Assembly (NCBI GenBank): GCA_003427395.1
Contig: BFEA01000226.1
Coordinates: 1,573,229 to 1,604,885 of the forward strand
Direction of reading: 5' to 3'
Source of the DNA: Chara braunii
Lineage: Eukaryota; Streptophyta; Charophyceae; Charales; Characeae
Length of the DNA stretch: 31,657 nucleotides
The stretch's first letter is position 1. Each line of letters begins with the position of its first letter. Positions 18,201-29,054 of this stretch are shown here, one piece after another. The notes beneath the pieces are model-generated. The model ran no database searches and was not told the DNA's origin. It worked only from the letters and a program-made list of their open reading frames with translations. A program made the translations under genes and the position numbers.

Positions 18201-19005
18201 CCGCGAGTGTTTGAGGGATCAGGAATTATGGGAATATTGAGAGCACTTTGGTTTGTCTACACGATCCTGGGCGGAACCTCCGGAAATTCCCTACTTGACG
18301 GGGAACAAAAGAATTTGTGCGAGTGGGACCTCAAGCAGGCCTTGGGACGTAACCCCCATCTCCCCAGCTACTCTAGCCCATACACGTGTCACGTGCCCGA
18401 GATCATTATCTTAGGGACCGAATTCCCTCCCAATCATCGCATCCTACCCTATCACTCCCTAACAATCATCCCCTGGCTCGCAATCGCTCCTTACTGGACC
18501 CAACCCCCGTGCTCAGAGTGTGTGCGGGACCACGAGTACCGAGCCTCCGGTTTCATCCGACAAACTCGCTTGGAGGAAGAACGATGGGCGTAAAGTCTTC
18601 GATTGAGGCTAGCCGCGTCAGCTTCGGAGATTTACGACGTTCGACATCGGCAGGTGACGAATCAGCGGGATAGCCATAGCGTCCCAAGAGTGCACCAGAT
18701 ACAACCCCGACCCAGACGACGGAACCAACGGAGGCGGTAGTTGTGTTCCCTAAAGCAAAACAGGACTCCGGTCTACACCTACCCTCCTGCATTCGTATCC
18801 CAGAGCTTGCCACCGGAGATCTCGGTTCCGGCCTGGGACTCCACCCCCACTTTCCTAAAATCCTTGGCACACCCCTTTTCGCACTTCCAGGCCCACTCAC
18901 ACTCCGATCAGGAAGTCGCACCGGGCGTGAGGTTCGGGCGTCACAGTCCAAGTGTAGCACGTTATTTGAGGGTGCAGGGAACCCAAAAGGATCGAAGAGA
19001 GCGTT

Positions 19006-19290
19006 GTCGAGCGCATCGGTCCCGCGCAGTGCGGGACCCTCTCGGTCGCATAACGTAGGAGTCGGTTTACTCTCGTCACGATACACCTAGAGCTTTCGCA
19101 AGCCGCTCCGGCCGAGTGCGCCAGCCATACTTTTCGCGAGCCCCTACGACAGGATGGGGCCAACGCGAGGTACAACTTAACTCCACCTGCAGGAGTTGTC
19201 ACCTCCCTTCGGTGGGCATATCCCCGTCGACCTACCAGTCTACAGTACGAAAGCTAATCAGTTGCAATCACAAACGTAAACCAACCGAGG
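19006..19290 (+). repeat. Direct-repeat copy 1 (pairs with 31282-31657)
   Basis: Shared blocks in order: GAGCGCATCGGTCC followed by a hairpin, then GCCGCT...GTGCGCCAG, CTACGACAG, GTCACC and the TGCAATTGCA/TTGCAATCACA end. The copies have diverged strongly, with an insertion of roughly 90 bp in the right copy. The distance is about 12.3 kb. Confidence 0.7.
19018..19038. other. 8-bp perfect hairpin within the repeat
   Basis: GGTCCCGC, a 5-nt loop, then GCGGGACC. Related units at 31294-31314 and 31346-31376 also fold, with changed stem and loop sequence, so the fold seems to matter more than the bases. Confidence 0.6.
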
Positions 19291-19330
19291 ACGTTTCTCG
19301 TACACTGTAGCATAGGGGGTACGCGCAGTC

Positions 19331-20450
19331 CCACACCTCTATCGAACCCCCACGTGAACTGACACACTGGGGGGTTGAAGTCCCAAGCGCGACTCGTCGT
19401 CAGTCGACTAGGATGCATCATGCCTAACACGCGTTACACGACAACACTCACACACGGAACGACACAACAAAACAACACAAACAATCCTAATCCCTTCAAT
19501 ACCCATCCCATAACCTTCCGATGTGGAAAATCGGATAGGTGTCACGAGCGAGACTTAGTATAAAATCGCGCGGACGCAGGGCCTTCTCACATCGATTAGC
19601 AATGTACGCTTACGCAAGCAGTCGCAACAATGGCGTACTATGTAGTACCCTTAATCACGCGGTCCTCGATGAATCTCGAGGGTCACGTTCGACACTCAAG
19701 TGTCGGCTGACACGCGCCTTGAGGGGTTAATCTCTCGACGTTGGACAACCGCGAAGTATGGTTGAAAAACCACACTCTCTTTTGCACCCTGCGGAGAGTG
19801 GGTGGTACGCAGGTTCATACCTATAGTGACAATCATCTCTTATTGCCTTGGAACCAGCTCCATCATTCAGGGTCTGGAGAGAACTCAAAGGGTTTGTCTT
19901 TGACGGATGTCACAGACTGCAACGTCCAACTATAAAACTTTAAAAAACAAAAGGATAAAAGAGGATCTCCTTTCCCTCTCAAAATATAATTTGTTTAACC
20001 CTTAGGCACTGTCATAGTAGGTCGTACGAACACCCAACACGTATGTATGTACATATATATGAAGGGTTATAAATTTGTGACGATCACTTCTCACAATCAC
20101 AGTGAGACTCCTCTCAGCCATATATATGTATGTGGTCGCAGGCAATTAACTCCAAAGTCTCAATCACCAAACATACATGCAATCACATCAAAGATTCAAC
20201 AAAAAGTCAATGCACTACACGGGGTCAACTTCAACCATTCTCTGCACTCACAACCCTCGCTTTAGCCATACAAACCTCACTCTTTGTGCAACTCTCAAAA
20301 TAAAATACTCAGTATTTTTGTTAAGTGACCATTCAATGAAGTCCGGGTAAAAACACCACGAAACAATTTAAACCACAGCGCTAAAGCCTTTAGGTTCAGT
20401 GGCAGGAGTGGATTGGAGTTGAGCCATAAATCGACGAATCGGCAACCGAC
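19331..20450. other. No gene seen
   Basis: Only short frames and AT-rich to mixed sequence, probably interior or flank of the repeat block. Confidence 0.4.
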
Positions 20451-20469
20451 CTGTTATCAGTGATAACAG
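20451..20469. other. 19-bp perfect palindrome
   Basis: CTGTTATCA-G-TGATAACAG: two perfect 9-bp arms with one central base. Operator-like in form, but in this eukaryotic repeat context a binding role is only a possibility. Confidence 0.6.
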
Positions 20470-20674
20470 ATGATGATCCTCGTGGGATCGAGCTGAAACT
20501 ATCCCACATCCTGAACCAGACGATCAAGAGGACCTGTAGCATAGGACAGGTCAATGCCCAAGCTGAATCATCAGTATGTGGGGAATAAATCTCTATAACA
20601 CATTCTTACTCAAAGTTATCTGCCAACTGAGTCTAGGTCTACCCATAATCCAGTATCTAAAGAAAAGGTAGACC

Positions 20675-21035
20675 TTTGGCAGAAACTCCCCCTATTTAAG
20701 GATGGATCGCCAAAATTGCCACCGGTCAAACTATAATCTATCCCCTCTAAACTAAGAAATTTTTAGCAGCGCTTCCCGTAGAAAAAGTGTCTTTTCAAAA
20801 TTTATACTAACTCGTATAGAAAAAATAAAATAATTCTCAACTCTAAAAAGTCAAATTTTGTCTAACCCTCTGGATTAACAAAAATTTGGACAACACTTTC
20901 TTTAAAAAAAAAAGGTTTTTCAAATTTTTACTAAGTCGTATCCAAAACTTACACAAGTTGAACTTTGAAAAGTCAAGTTTTACAAACTCCTTGGTTTTGT
21001 ACAAATTTCGGCAGCGCTTCCCGTAGAGAGAATAA
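20675..21035 (+). repeat. Degenerate array of a GGCAGnnnTTCCC motif
   Basis: Four units: TTTGGCAGAAACTCCC (20675), TTTTAGCAGCGCTTCCC (20761), TTTGGACAACACTTTC (20885) and TTTCGGCAGCGCTTCCC (21006). The last three are spaced about 122 bp apart and each is followed by a TTTCAAAATTTATACTAA-like block. Confidence 0.7.
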
Positions 21036-21084
21036 CTTACTAAGATTTATACAAAGCCAAATATAACAAATGATCCCAGAAAAT

Positions 21085-21376
21085 GCAAGAATTGACATAA
21101 GTAAAAAGTACTTAGCTCAAAAAATATAGAATTGAACTAACTCTTATAGCTCTAGCACATTGCGAGCAACTAAAACAACTACCTATCAAACTGAAACTCA
21201 GACTAAATAGTGATCTCACTCAGCCACATTGCAATAATTGACTTAAGTAAAAATTACTTAGCTCAAAAAATATAGAATTGAACTAACTTTTATAACTCTA
21301 GCACATTGCGAGTAACTAAAACAACTACCTGTCAAACTGAAACTCAGACTAAATAGTGATCTCACTCAGCCCCATG
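21085..21376. repeat. Two-copy tandem repeat, period 146
   Basis: 21085-21230 and 21231-21376 are about 95% alike. Each starts GCAA(G/T)AATTGAC and ends CTCACTCAGCC. No frame runs through them. Confidence 0.92.
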
Positions 21377-21498
21377 CAAGGTCAAACCACATTGGTAAGT
21401 ACTCTCACCAGTCCCCAAGTCGATTCTTCATAGATTAGTTCATGAAACCTTCAGATGATTAATTCCTTATACCCAACTTGTATATGGCATGATGCTAG

Positions 21499-22108
21499 AC
21501 CATTCAGCTTAGAAACAATATCTAGCATGCCTTAGGAAATACACGAACAGGTTGCACAACTATTTTTTTCTTTTTTGGGCATATGACTAGACCATTCAAC
21601 TCAGAAAGAATGTGTAGTCGCCCTGAACTGTTTAATATCCAAAGTTTAATAATTTATGACTTTGTTCTAAAAAAGATTGAAAATATCGGCAGGGGACTAA
21701 ACCATTCAACATAGAAGTAATGCTCAGCTTGCCCATGTTACTTCCCATTATACTATGTGGTTTCCTTCTCCTCTTAGTGATATGGCTTAGCGCTAACTCA
21801 TTCAGTTTAGAAACAATGTCCAGCTGCCAGCTCGCATGCAATTATAAATAAATGATTTTTTGTTATACTAAGTTTATACTTATGTGTGTGGCTTCAGGCT
21901 AAAACCATTCAGCTTAGAAACAATGCTTAACTTTAGGCAAAAAATCCTTCCTCAGAATAAAACAAAATATCAAACCCTTCAGTCAGACAAACCCTAATAA
22001 ATAAACAAAGCGATCAGATCATTCAGCTTAAAAACAATCCGTGGTCCTTCAGAAAACGGCCAAATAAACATAGCCTTGAGCCATTCAACTTAAAAACAAT
22101 GTCCAGTC
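21499..22108 (+). repeat. Seven-copy array of an ACCATTCAGCTTAGAAACAA motif
   Basis: A motif of about 28 nt (followed by TGTCCAG-like bases) recurs at 21499, 21591, 21701, 21796, 21904, 22018 and 22079. Spacers are 92, 110, 95, 108, 114 and 61 bp. The motif is far better kept than the sequence between copies, which has almost no similarity left. Confidence 0.85.
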
Positions 22109-22353
22109 CTTGGTTGACCCGGTCAAACGCATGCAAACTATCTTCCTCCCACCTTCCCCCACTTTATCGCTTAATCTGCTTTCAGTCAAAAATAAAGAAG
22201 AAACTTAAACTTTACACACACATTCCTTCCATTAAGTCTGATTGAGATCCTGAAAAAAAAGCAAAATTTATAGGGAAACACATGCATACAACAGTCAGAC
22301 TTAGAGGGAGATAGCCAAACATAGGTATAGTGGGCTCATACGGTCAAAAGGAG

Positions 22354-22506
22354 TTATGCCTGATGGTTCCCTGCTTCTAGAACCTCGCCTAGGTTCCGAC
22401 AAAGCTCCCGCAATCGGTGTACAGACTCCCCATAGAATCTTGCTGCGATCCTACGGGTTGCAATCCCCAGTGTCGTCTTCCTTTCATAATAAGACGAGAC
22501 TTAGAT
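22354..22506 (-). pseudogene. Short coding-like relic, unrecognised
   Basis: A minus-strand frame of about 48 codons reads VSSYYERKTTLGIATRR, then IAARFYGESVHRLREL and CRNLGEVLEAG before TAA at 22354-22356. The amphipathic pattern (arginine, leucine, glutamate) looks protein-like, but it is short, has no start and no match I can name. Confidence 0.2.
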
Positions 22507-23506
22507 TAAGGAGAGCAGAAGATAAGAGGTTTTAGACGCTCGAGATACAGGAGAGGGATAACTCAACTATCAGGAGAGGGCCTTGTAAACATCATGCGCC
22601 TGATGATCCCCAATGATGGTCAAACTGCGTTACCGCCTAATCAGCTGAAGCCATGATGTCAGTCGTTAATTTTTCAACGACCGTTTTGGTTTGTAGCAAT
22701 AACCATTTTTCATAGACTCAACCACGTCCTAGAGCTCACGACTTCAAGCGCGGTTTGACCAACCTCTCAAATCGTAACGTCGTTCCTCTTTGTCTGGTTT
22801 GATCAATTCCTCTAGCTGCTATGTCATCACCATCTGTCAGTCCTCCATTGGCTAGCCCAAAATGGCTACATTAAAACTACAGCACTCTTGTGTGTCATAT
22901 TCGAACAATGAGCCAAGCGCAATGAAAAACTCGGAGTGGATCAGCGCGCACCGCAAACCATGCATAACCACGAAATATTGTAGTAATGTAAACGAAGCAA
23001 TAACGGCTGCCTCTCGGACCGACTGCAATAGTTGCCCAACAGCTCTTGCTACCCTGCAGTATAGACAGCGAACGAATTTGGCCCATTAGACGCCTGCAAC
23101 TTTCAACCGTAGGTCTGACCAGTCATGGCTACACTTCAAACCTTTTTCGCTGTAGTAACGGGCCAGTCCGGATCGGTCATTCTTACCTCTTACAAAAGTC
23201 AAGATATCTTGTACGTATTAGTTTTTAAATTTTGTCGTGATTACTCGAGTGGTAAGAGCACTCTTGGAAAAGAAATGGTAGCTGAGTCAGTGAGTCACTC
23301 GCATCCCAATAGTGCAGACTGCTTACAATAATCACGCATGACTCAACCTTCCAAGATTGGCATATGACTACTAGCGAGATCAAACAGGTAACGAACACCA
23401 AAATCCTCCAAAAAAAAGTATCTTCGAAACTCGGTATCAACGTGGTTGATCCCCTTAACCCTCCCCCGTCTTCCCTATCTCGTTTTGCTCGGACCGATGC
23501 GGCCCC
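22507..23506. other. No gene recognised
   Basis: Frames of 60-75 codons overlap on both strands at 22862-23331 without motifs. A weak tRNA-like A/B box pair near 23240-23305 was not accepted. Confidence 0.4.
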
Positions 23507-23983
23507 ATGAAGAAGAGGAGTATCGCCATGAAGAAGGAGCCGCCACGTGAGGGGGGATACCATAGCATCGAGGAGGAAAACTTCGACCTGCAACAGTGTT
23601 TGCCAAACCAGCTCAACGGTGCGCGCGCATTCCTGCCTTGTTTTCTTTCCTTACTAAAAAAAGAAGAGCAAAACGAAATGAATCTTCTGCTAAAACGCAA
23701 GAAGATACATTGCCACCTTCGCCACGCATTAGCACGCAACCTTCATTATTTGTACCGCAGAATCTGCTTCTCAATCCCAAAAATCGTCACTTCCATCAGC
23801 TTCACCATCCTTCAAAACCACAAAATCACCTTCCAGCTCGCCCGATTCGATCAAGGATCGGGCAAGCTATTTGTATCTTGGTGTCGCTCGTCACCTTTCT
23901 TATCCGCCATAGCACCGCGCAACTCCTTTCTTTCACACCTCAAAATGTACTCACTAATACGAAAAACTAACTTCATAATCTGA
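23507..23983 (+). CDS. Two overlapping uncharacterised frames (158 and 124 codons)
   Basis: This is the genomic copy of the segment duplicated at the contig start. One frame opens at ATG 23507 (MKKRSIAMKKEPPREGG). A second frame opens at 23596, is rich in serine, proline and glutamine (PPSPRISTQPSLFVPQ) and carries one hydrophobic stretch (AICILVSLVTFLIR). Each is open for over 370 bases. Neither has a motif I know, and I cannot tell which, if either, is coding. The second has the more protein-like composition. Confidence 0.2.
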   Translation: MKKRSIAMKKEPPREGGYHSIEEENFDLQQCLPNQLNGARAFLPCFLSLLKKEEQNEMNLLLKRKKIHCHLRHALARNLHYLYRRICFSIPKIVTSISFTILQNHKITFQLARFDQGSGKLFVSWCRSSPFLSAIAPRNSFLSHLKMYSLIRKTNFII

Positions 23984-26900
23984 CTTGCCTTATATCAAAA
24001 CCATTATTTACTACTTGAGTTCAGTCGATTCTGTTGAGAATCGAGTGAGTTAAATAGATTTNATTCCGCCACAGTCGTCGGTCCGACATCTCCACGCACA
24101 TTATTTTCTAATCTGACTTTCTTTCCACTAACTTCTTACAATTTCCAAATTCAAGATTGCATTCGCTTGCCTCCAGAACCTCAGTCAAACACTTTTCCCA
24201 TCTTGTTTTGGTCAAGGAACGAGCGGGGCATGGCTTTCTCTTCTCGTGCCAACTTCCTTCCTGCTGTCATCTTCGCCATCTACTTCTAAATGCACCTGGC
24301 GCAATACGGCATCCAAGTGCGGTCTTCCTTCAATAACGCATCAATGTGGCGGGCAGCTTCGCTTCCTTAGAAGCGCTTCAGAGGCAAAGCAGTTGCTGGA
24401 CGGTCCAAGCAACCTTCCGCCTTGATCCCCAACCTAATGGACGATTTTTGCGTCATGTTCTGCTATCCCGAGAAGAACTCCATGAGGAACCGCTTCTAAA
24501 CGGTCTGACAGTCTCCTGCCCCTGTACCGCCCAACGATCGATGTGCAACAGTACCGCTGCGAATTTTCACAAGATTTCCTCAAGTCCGCCTTGCTCAGGC
24601 AAATTCCGCTATCGCCTCGGGCCTCCAACAACCATCTCCCACAGGAACAACGGGTTGCAGCACGGTTTGTTGCAAAGCCTAGCGCGGGCCTTGGTGGACC
24701 AGACCCAGTGCAGTTCTCGACGATAGTAGCAGATATTCAAATGAGAACTTTGAAAACCGAAGTGAGGAGGGGTTCCACGGGAACAACCGCTGGGACAGCC
24801 CTGCCACAGAGTCAACACCATGGCGGCCTCACTGGTGCCCCAAGAGCTCCGCCCAGGCATAAGGGCCCCGACGGACATACTCACACTCAAACCTCTTACG
24901 ACAGGTTGTGGGCAACAACCTAGGCGGCCGCAGATGGCCTACTCCACATATTTCTTCCACATCACCAGCCTAATCACCCATCGTTTAACATGCACGTTGA
25001 ACTCCTCGGTTTCATATTCCAAGACAAGCAGAATAGAGGAATTTCACCGGCACCTCGAATGAACAAAAATTCAAACGACGAAGCTAGGTGAATTTCGCTA
25101 ACATCCCAAACACGCAATAACCCGTTGGTCGACCAAAAGAGGCGCGTGCTCAAAGTCCCCGACCGACGTGACGGCCTTCAAACCTAACGCCTCCCCCGTC
25201 TCCAAAATTCAAAGCATAACTATAAAAATAACAATGATAAATAATAAGAATACTTATAAAAATTTTAACCGTAAGAGAGCGACTGACGAAAAAAAGGAAC
25301 CGTTGACACCACTCCGACTCTGTCGACAGTAAAGCCAAGGGGGATAGCCGCGCCAGGCTCCCAATCCCTCGGTCCCTTCGCGCTACTCTGATATATCCGC
25401 GTCGTCGCCACTTAACCTTGATCCCTGAATCTCTTTGATGAAAATCCGACGTTGTAACCGCTAGTGTTAACCCCAAGGTTGGGTCTAACTTTGATGGACG
25501 CTTTAATAAACTAATACTGCGCGATGAACAGATCTACCAAAATGCTTTCAAAATCACATTGTTGTTGACGTCGTCCTTCGTACGTACGTAAAGGTCACAT
25601 GCAAGCGCACCAATCAAAAGACAATTTTTTTTCAGTCCTAATTTAATCAAAACTAAAAATTTGGCCGGTAACCAAACGCTAGCTTCACAATCATCAAAAA
25701 AAAAAAGAAATCACGTGCGCCTTAAGTCCGCGCGCCCACACACTCTCTACTCTAGTCAGCCATTCAGTCGACGTAAACAACAGACACTACCGCATCTCAT
25801 GCGGCATACCCAAACTTATTTTTTGTCACTTGTAAAAACCAGGGCTACCATTGTAAGGGTATTCGCGCCGACAACTTACGGGACCATATTAAGCGACGTC
25901 CCCGTCGCTTCGCAAAATCAAAAAGTTATTGGCTCATCCATAATCCAAAATACTAACGAAAAAAAAACCAATCCAATTAGCCGACAGACTCCGGTTCGAG
26001 GCCTCCATCAATCCATGCCAAACACAACTATATGTTGTAAGAATTCTAATATGGGTCCCGATTGTCCTCACACTAGGACGCTAGTGTACTAGGCATACGT
26101 ACTACAACATAAGTTTCAGCGGCCCTCTTAACTGTCATCTCCCCATTATCCTAGACAAACGTCAGCTTCTCGTTAAGTGTCTCATTTAGTCTTTACCCTT
26201 CAAGTAGGGTCATAACTAGGAACGCGAGCCGTAACCGAGACCTTTGAAGACATTCATGCGTCCTTCTAAAAATTCTCATAATCAGGTTTACATATATATA
26301 TATATTATCTTAATTTTTTTCTGCAGTCTAGTACAGGATGGTCAGGTGTTCATCTTAGCCCACCGTAGTCTTGTTAATCGAGCCAGATCAACGGTCCAGC
26401 GCGTTGTTATTTTAGCGGCAGCGCTGTCGCAGGTTGTGCCACGATAGGCTTTCTCCTTATAAGCATTCAATCAGGACTCCAAAAGACTCAAATGACTTGA
26501 CTCTTATCCCAACGACATCTCGCAGGAAGTACAACTTTCCTAGGTGGCCACACCTTTTTAGGTCTTTACTCCTTCGGTGAGACGTGAGCCCGTTGTTTAG
26601 GTTATGCCGATCATCAGCCAACATTTAGGGTTGCGCGTCAGTGATGCTAGTTTAACCCCTAGCTGGGTCTCTTATAAATGCCTTAAGATTAGCACAAGTG
26701 GTTGGACGGTGTGTCGAAACAATACAGGCCTATTGCTGAACGACGCAAAGGTATGTCACACATAAAAAACATTTACCAGTCCTTTGTGGGACAACACAGG
26801 GAACACGACATCCTCTCCACATTCACAAAATAAAATCACCGCCAGATTCATCAGGCCGTGGTCTTCCAACTTGATCAGAACGGGAAAGTCAGACATCTCA

Positions 26901-28373
26901 ATGACATCTCACAAATGAACCATCCTTGCGACGTCCTAAATTCCACCAATGGCCAAACAAAAATTTGGTCCTTCTTGTCAGTCCTACATGCCATTAAATT
27001 TTTTAACCACGGTGACCTTTCAATTGAAGGAGGCCTCACTAATTAGGTCTCTCAGTCATCCCTCTCTCTCTATGATGAACTTTCACACGACCTTTTTAAA
27101 ACACCTTGAGTTTCCAAATGAACAAATAACCACCCTCCCACTTAAAGGTGTCTCAATTATAAAACCACTCAACACTAAGAGACCAACTTGTGGGTCCCCG
27201 TTACAACTCAACAATAAACATTTGGCATGGTAAGCGTCCGAGTCTCAAAGACCCATAAATCCCTTAGGATTCCCACAACCTTCACAGAAATAGACTGCAT
27301 TTCCTCCGCTTATACCCGGTCCTATCATCTGCCCGTGGGCAGACCGCACGAGTATACGGAAGAGTAGACAGTTCATATTCATTCATATTCCCAAAATACA
27401 CAGTATACGAGATGTTTCTCATACATCTCTCACACAAAGTCATCACACATCACGATAAATGCACATATAAGAGTGATTGTGATCGTCATATATTAGAAGT
27501 AGTCTCAGGTAAAAGCTGACCTCAATATATACTCAGGGGTGTAATATCCCAACTCAAAAAGCGAACAATCATAGTCTTGAATTACACATGTACACTTAGA
27601 GTTGAACAATCTGAACTCAAAATGACACCAATATCACAAAAGAATTGTGGCCTCCCTGGCTAAAGCTAAGTTGAAACAACCCTAATCAGGGCGTCATTGC
27701 ACCCCTCAAATCAGAGGAATCCAAGTAACTCAAGACATATCCAAATATCCAAAAGTAACACAAGGCTCACCATGCCTCAATCTATCAAAGGCTTAAAAAC
27801 GACCTTGAGTTAGAACGCTATACATATTCCCCTCTTATATCTCAGTGCAGCGCAGGAAAGGAGAAATTTTACACACTAACCCTCGAGATCATAGAGTCAA
27901 AAAAACTTAAATTCAAAACTCACCCAATTTAAAGCAACTCCTATTTACAAACATATGGGCGCTTACACCTTCATAACTCAGGGTGGTATAACTAAAAAGA
28001 AATTCAACCCTCAAAACACCATCACCTTATTTTGAATCTTAGGGTGATATTCTCAGAGAAAGTACGTGTCTAAAGGAGTCAAGTATCATAATCAAAACCA
28101 AATCGGAGATTCTAATAAGATCACATTCTCACATGATCTTATGATGCACTCAAGTCGACATTCTATGTCATACCCCTAACAAAATCTTACCCTCAGCGAC
28201 TTGTACACGAATGAAGCTCACTCTCTTACTTTGATCATTCTGTAGTCATTCTACCATTAAACAGACACAAAAGTCTGTGAAACACATATACACTTTATGC
28301 ACTAAAAATATGTTTACACTTTTTATAACCTACCTGGTATACAATCAGATTCCTGCTTGGCAGGATATGAGGG
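23984..28373. other. Long non-coding AT-rich region with scattered short frames
   Basis: A single n at 24062 marks a scaffold join. Overlapping frames of about 126 codons at 24346-24923 lack motifs. A (TA)n tract lies near 26292, followed by TTTTTTTCTGCAG, which resembles a plant 3' splice site but has no exon I can support. Nothing else was recognised. Confidence 0.4.
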
Positions 28374-29054
28374 CACCCTCTATTGGCCCGCTACTGCCCG
28401 AACCTCGTCCCAATCTACAATCCTTTCATCTGGATCATGAGAGCTTACATATGCGTCAACTACGTTGAGCAGGTTCCTAAGTCTTTGACTAGGGGGAAAA
28501 AACCTTTGGTCGAGGTACATGTCATATATGAGTTCACACATATAAGACGCATATCCTCATTCTTGTGTCCTCAAAGTGACCTCTGTTTCTGCCTCTACCC
28601 TTGCTCGTCCCCGAAAACACTTTTCTATGCGGAACGCAAGCAGGATGACTTGTAACGGGGCTCAAGGTTATACAAACTCTTTAGTATGCTTAACCTCTAT
28701 ATGGGTCACCACTTGCCCCTCTCCTTCGTGGATCCTTCCTCTTGCCCACTTCTCGACAACTCCCTCAGTTATCCTTAATGGTCTCGCGATTAGACTTTCA
28801 TGCCCAAGTGCCAACTCAATCCCATGCAAGACCCAAAATGATGGTGGGGCGTAAAGGGTCACCCTCACGATCGCGCAGTCCTCCTCATCATCAAATTCAG
28901 ACTTGATCCTTACGAAGATACCCTTGCCTATCAGCATGCCCCACCGGGAAGAGATATATTCTTCTTCCTTGACTCTTTTCGGCAAGGATACTTCGAGTTC
29001 ATCTTCCCTTTTAACATGCAAGGTCATACTGTAATCTTCCTTAGCATAAGACAT
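28374..29054 (-). pseudogene. Decayed unrecognised ORF
   Basis: From ATG 29054 the minus frame is open for 128 codons (MSYAKEDYSMTLHVKRED, RWGMLIGKGIFVRIKS, YAPPSFWVLHGIELALG). After TAA at about 28668 it stays protein-like in the same frame through two or three TGA stops: VILLAFRIEKCFRGRARVEA, then CELIYDMYLDQRFFPPSQ, RLRNLLNVVDAYVSSHD and VDWDEVRAVAGQ before TAG. About 225 codons with no shift argue that this was one protein. It is acidic and beta-like at the start and helical at the end. I know no family. It may be a gag-like or captured host gene in the repeat flanked by 19.0 and 31.3 kb. Confidence 0.4.

Larger units (their letters stand above)
18200..19330 (+). repeat. GC-richer repeat block, possible LTR-like copy 1
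   Basis: Parts of this block recur: 19006-19290 matches 31282-31657 on the same strand, and 18850-18960 matches 3569-3690 on the opposite strand. Open frames of 95-177 codons overlap in several registers and look like by-products of GC-rich composition. The repeat pairs suggest a transposon end, perhaps an LTR, but no PBS, polypurine tract or terminal dinucleotides were established. Confidence 0.5.

Noticed and set aside
18553-19086. 177-codon minus-strand frame
   Set aside because: GC-rich DNA with three overlapping open registers, no motif, and lying within a non-coding repeat.
20451-20469. Resemblance of the palindrome to bacterial repressor operators
   Set aside because: Similarity is to a generic half-site pattern, and nothing else here is bacterial.
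23236-23310. tRNA-like A box and B box (GAGTGGTAAGAGC; CTCGCATCC), possible tRNA gene or SINE head
   Set aside because: The A box matches poorly, the acceptor ends do not pair and no anticodon arm could be drawn.
23425-23450. Primer-binding-site-like GGTATCAACGTGGTT
   Set aside because: Only seven bases match the initiator-Met site, and no LTR end lies just upstream.
26270-26450. Possible plant intron end and exon (TA-rich tract, T-run, CTGCAG)
   Set aside because: The following frame is about 40 codons without motif and no donor-side exon was found.
27540-27550. TGTAATATCCC as a possible LTR start
   Set aside because: A short match with no partner copy or matching CA end found.
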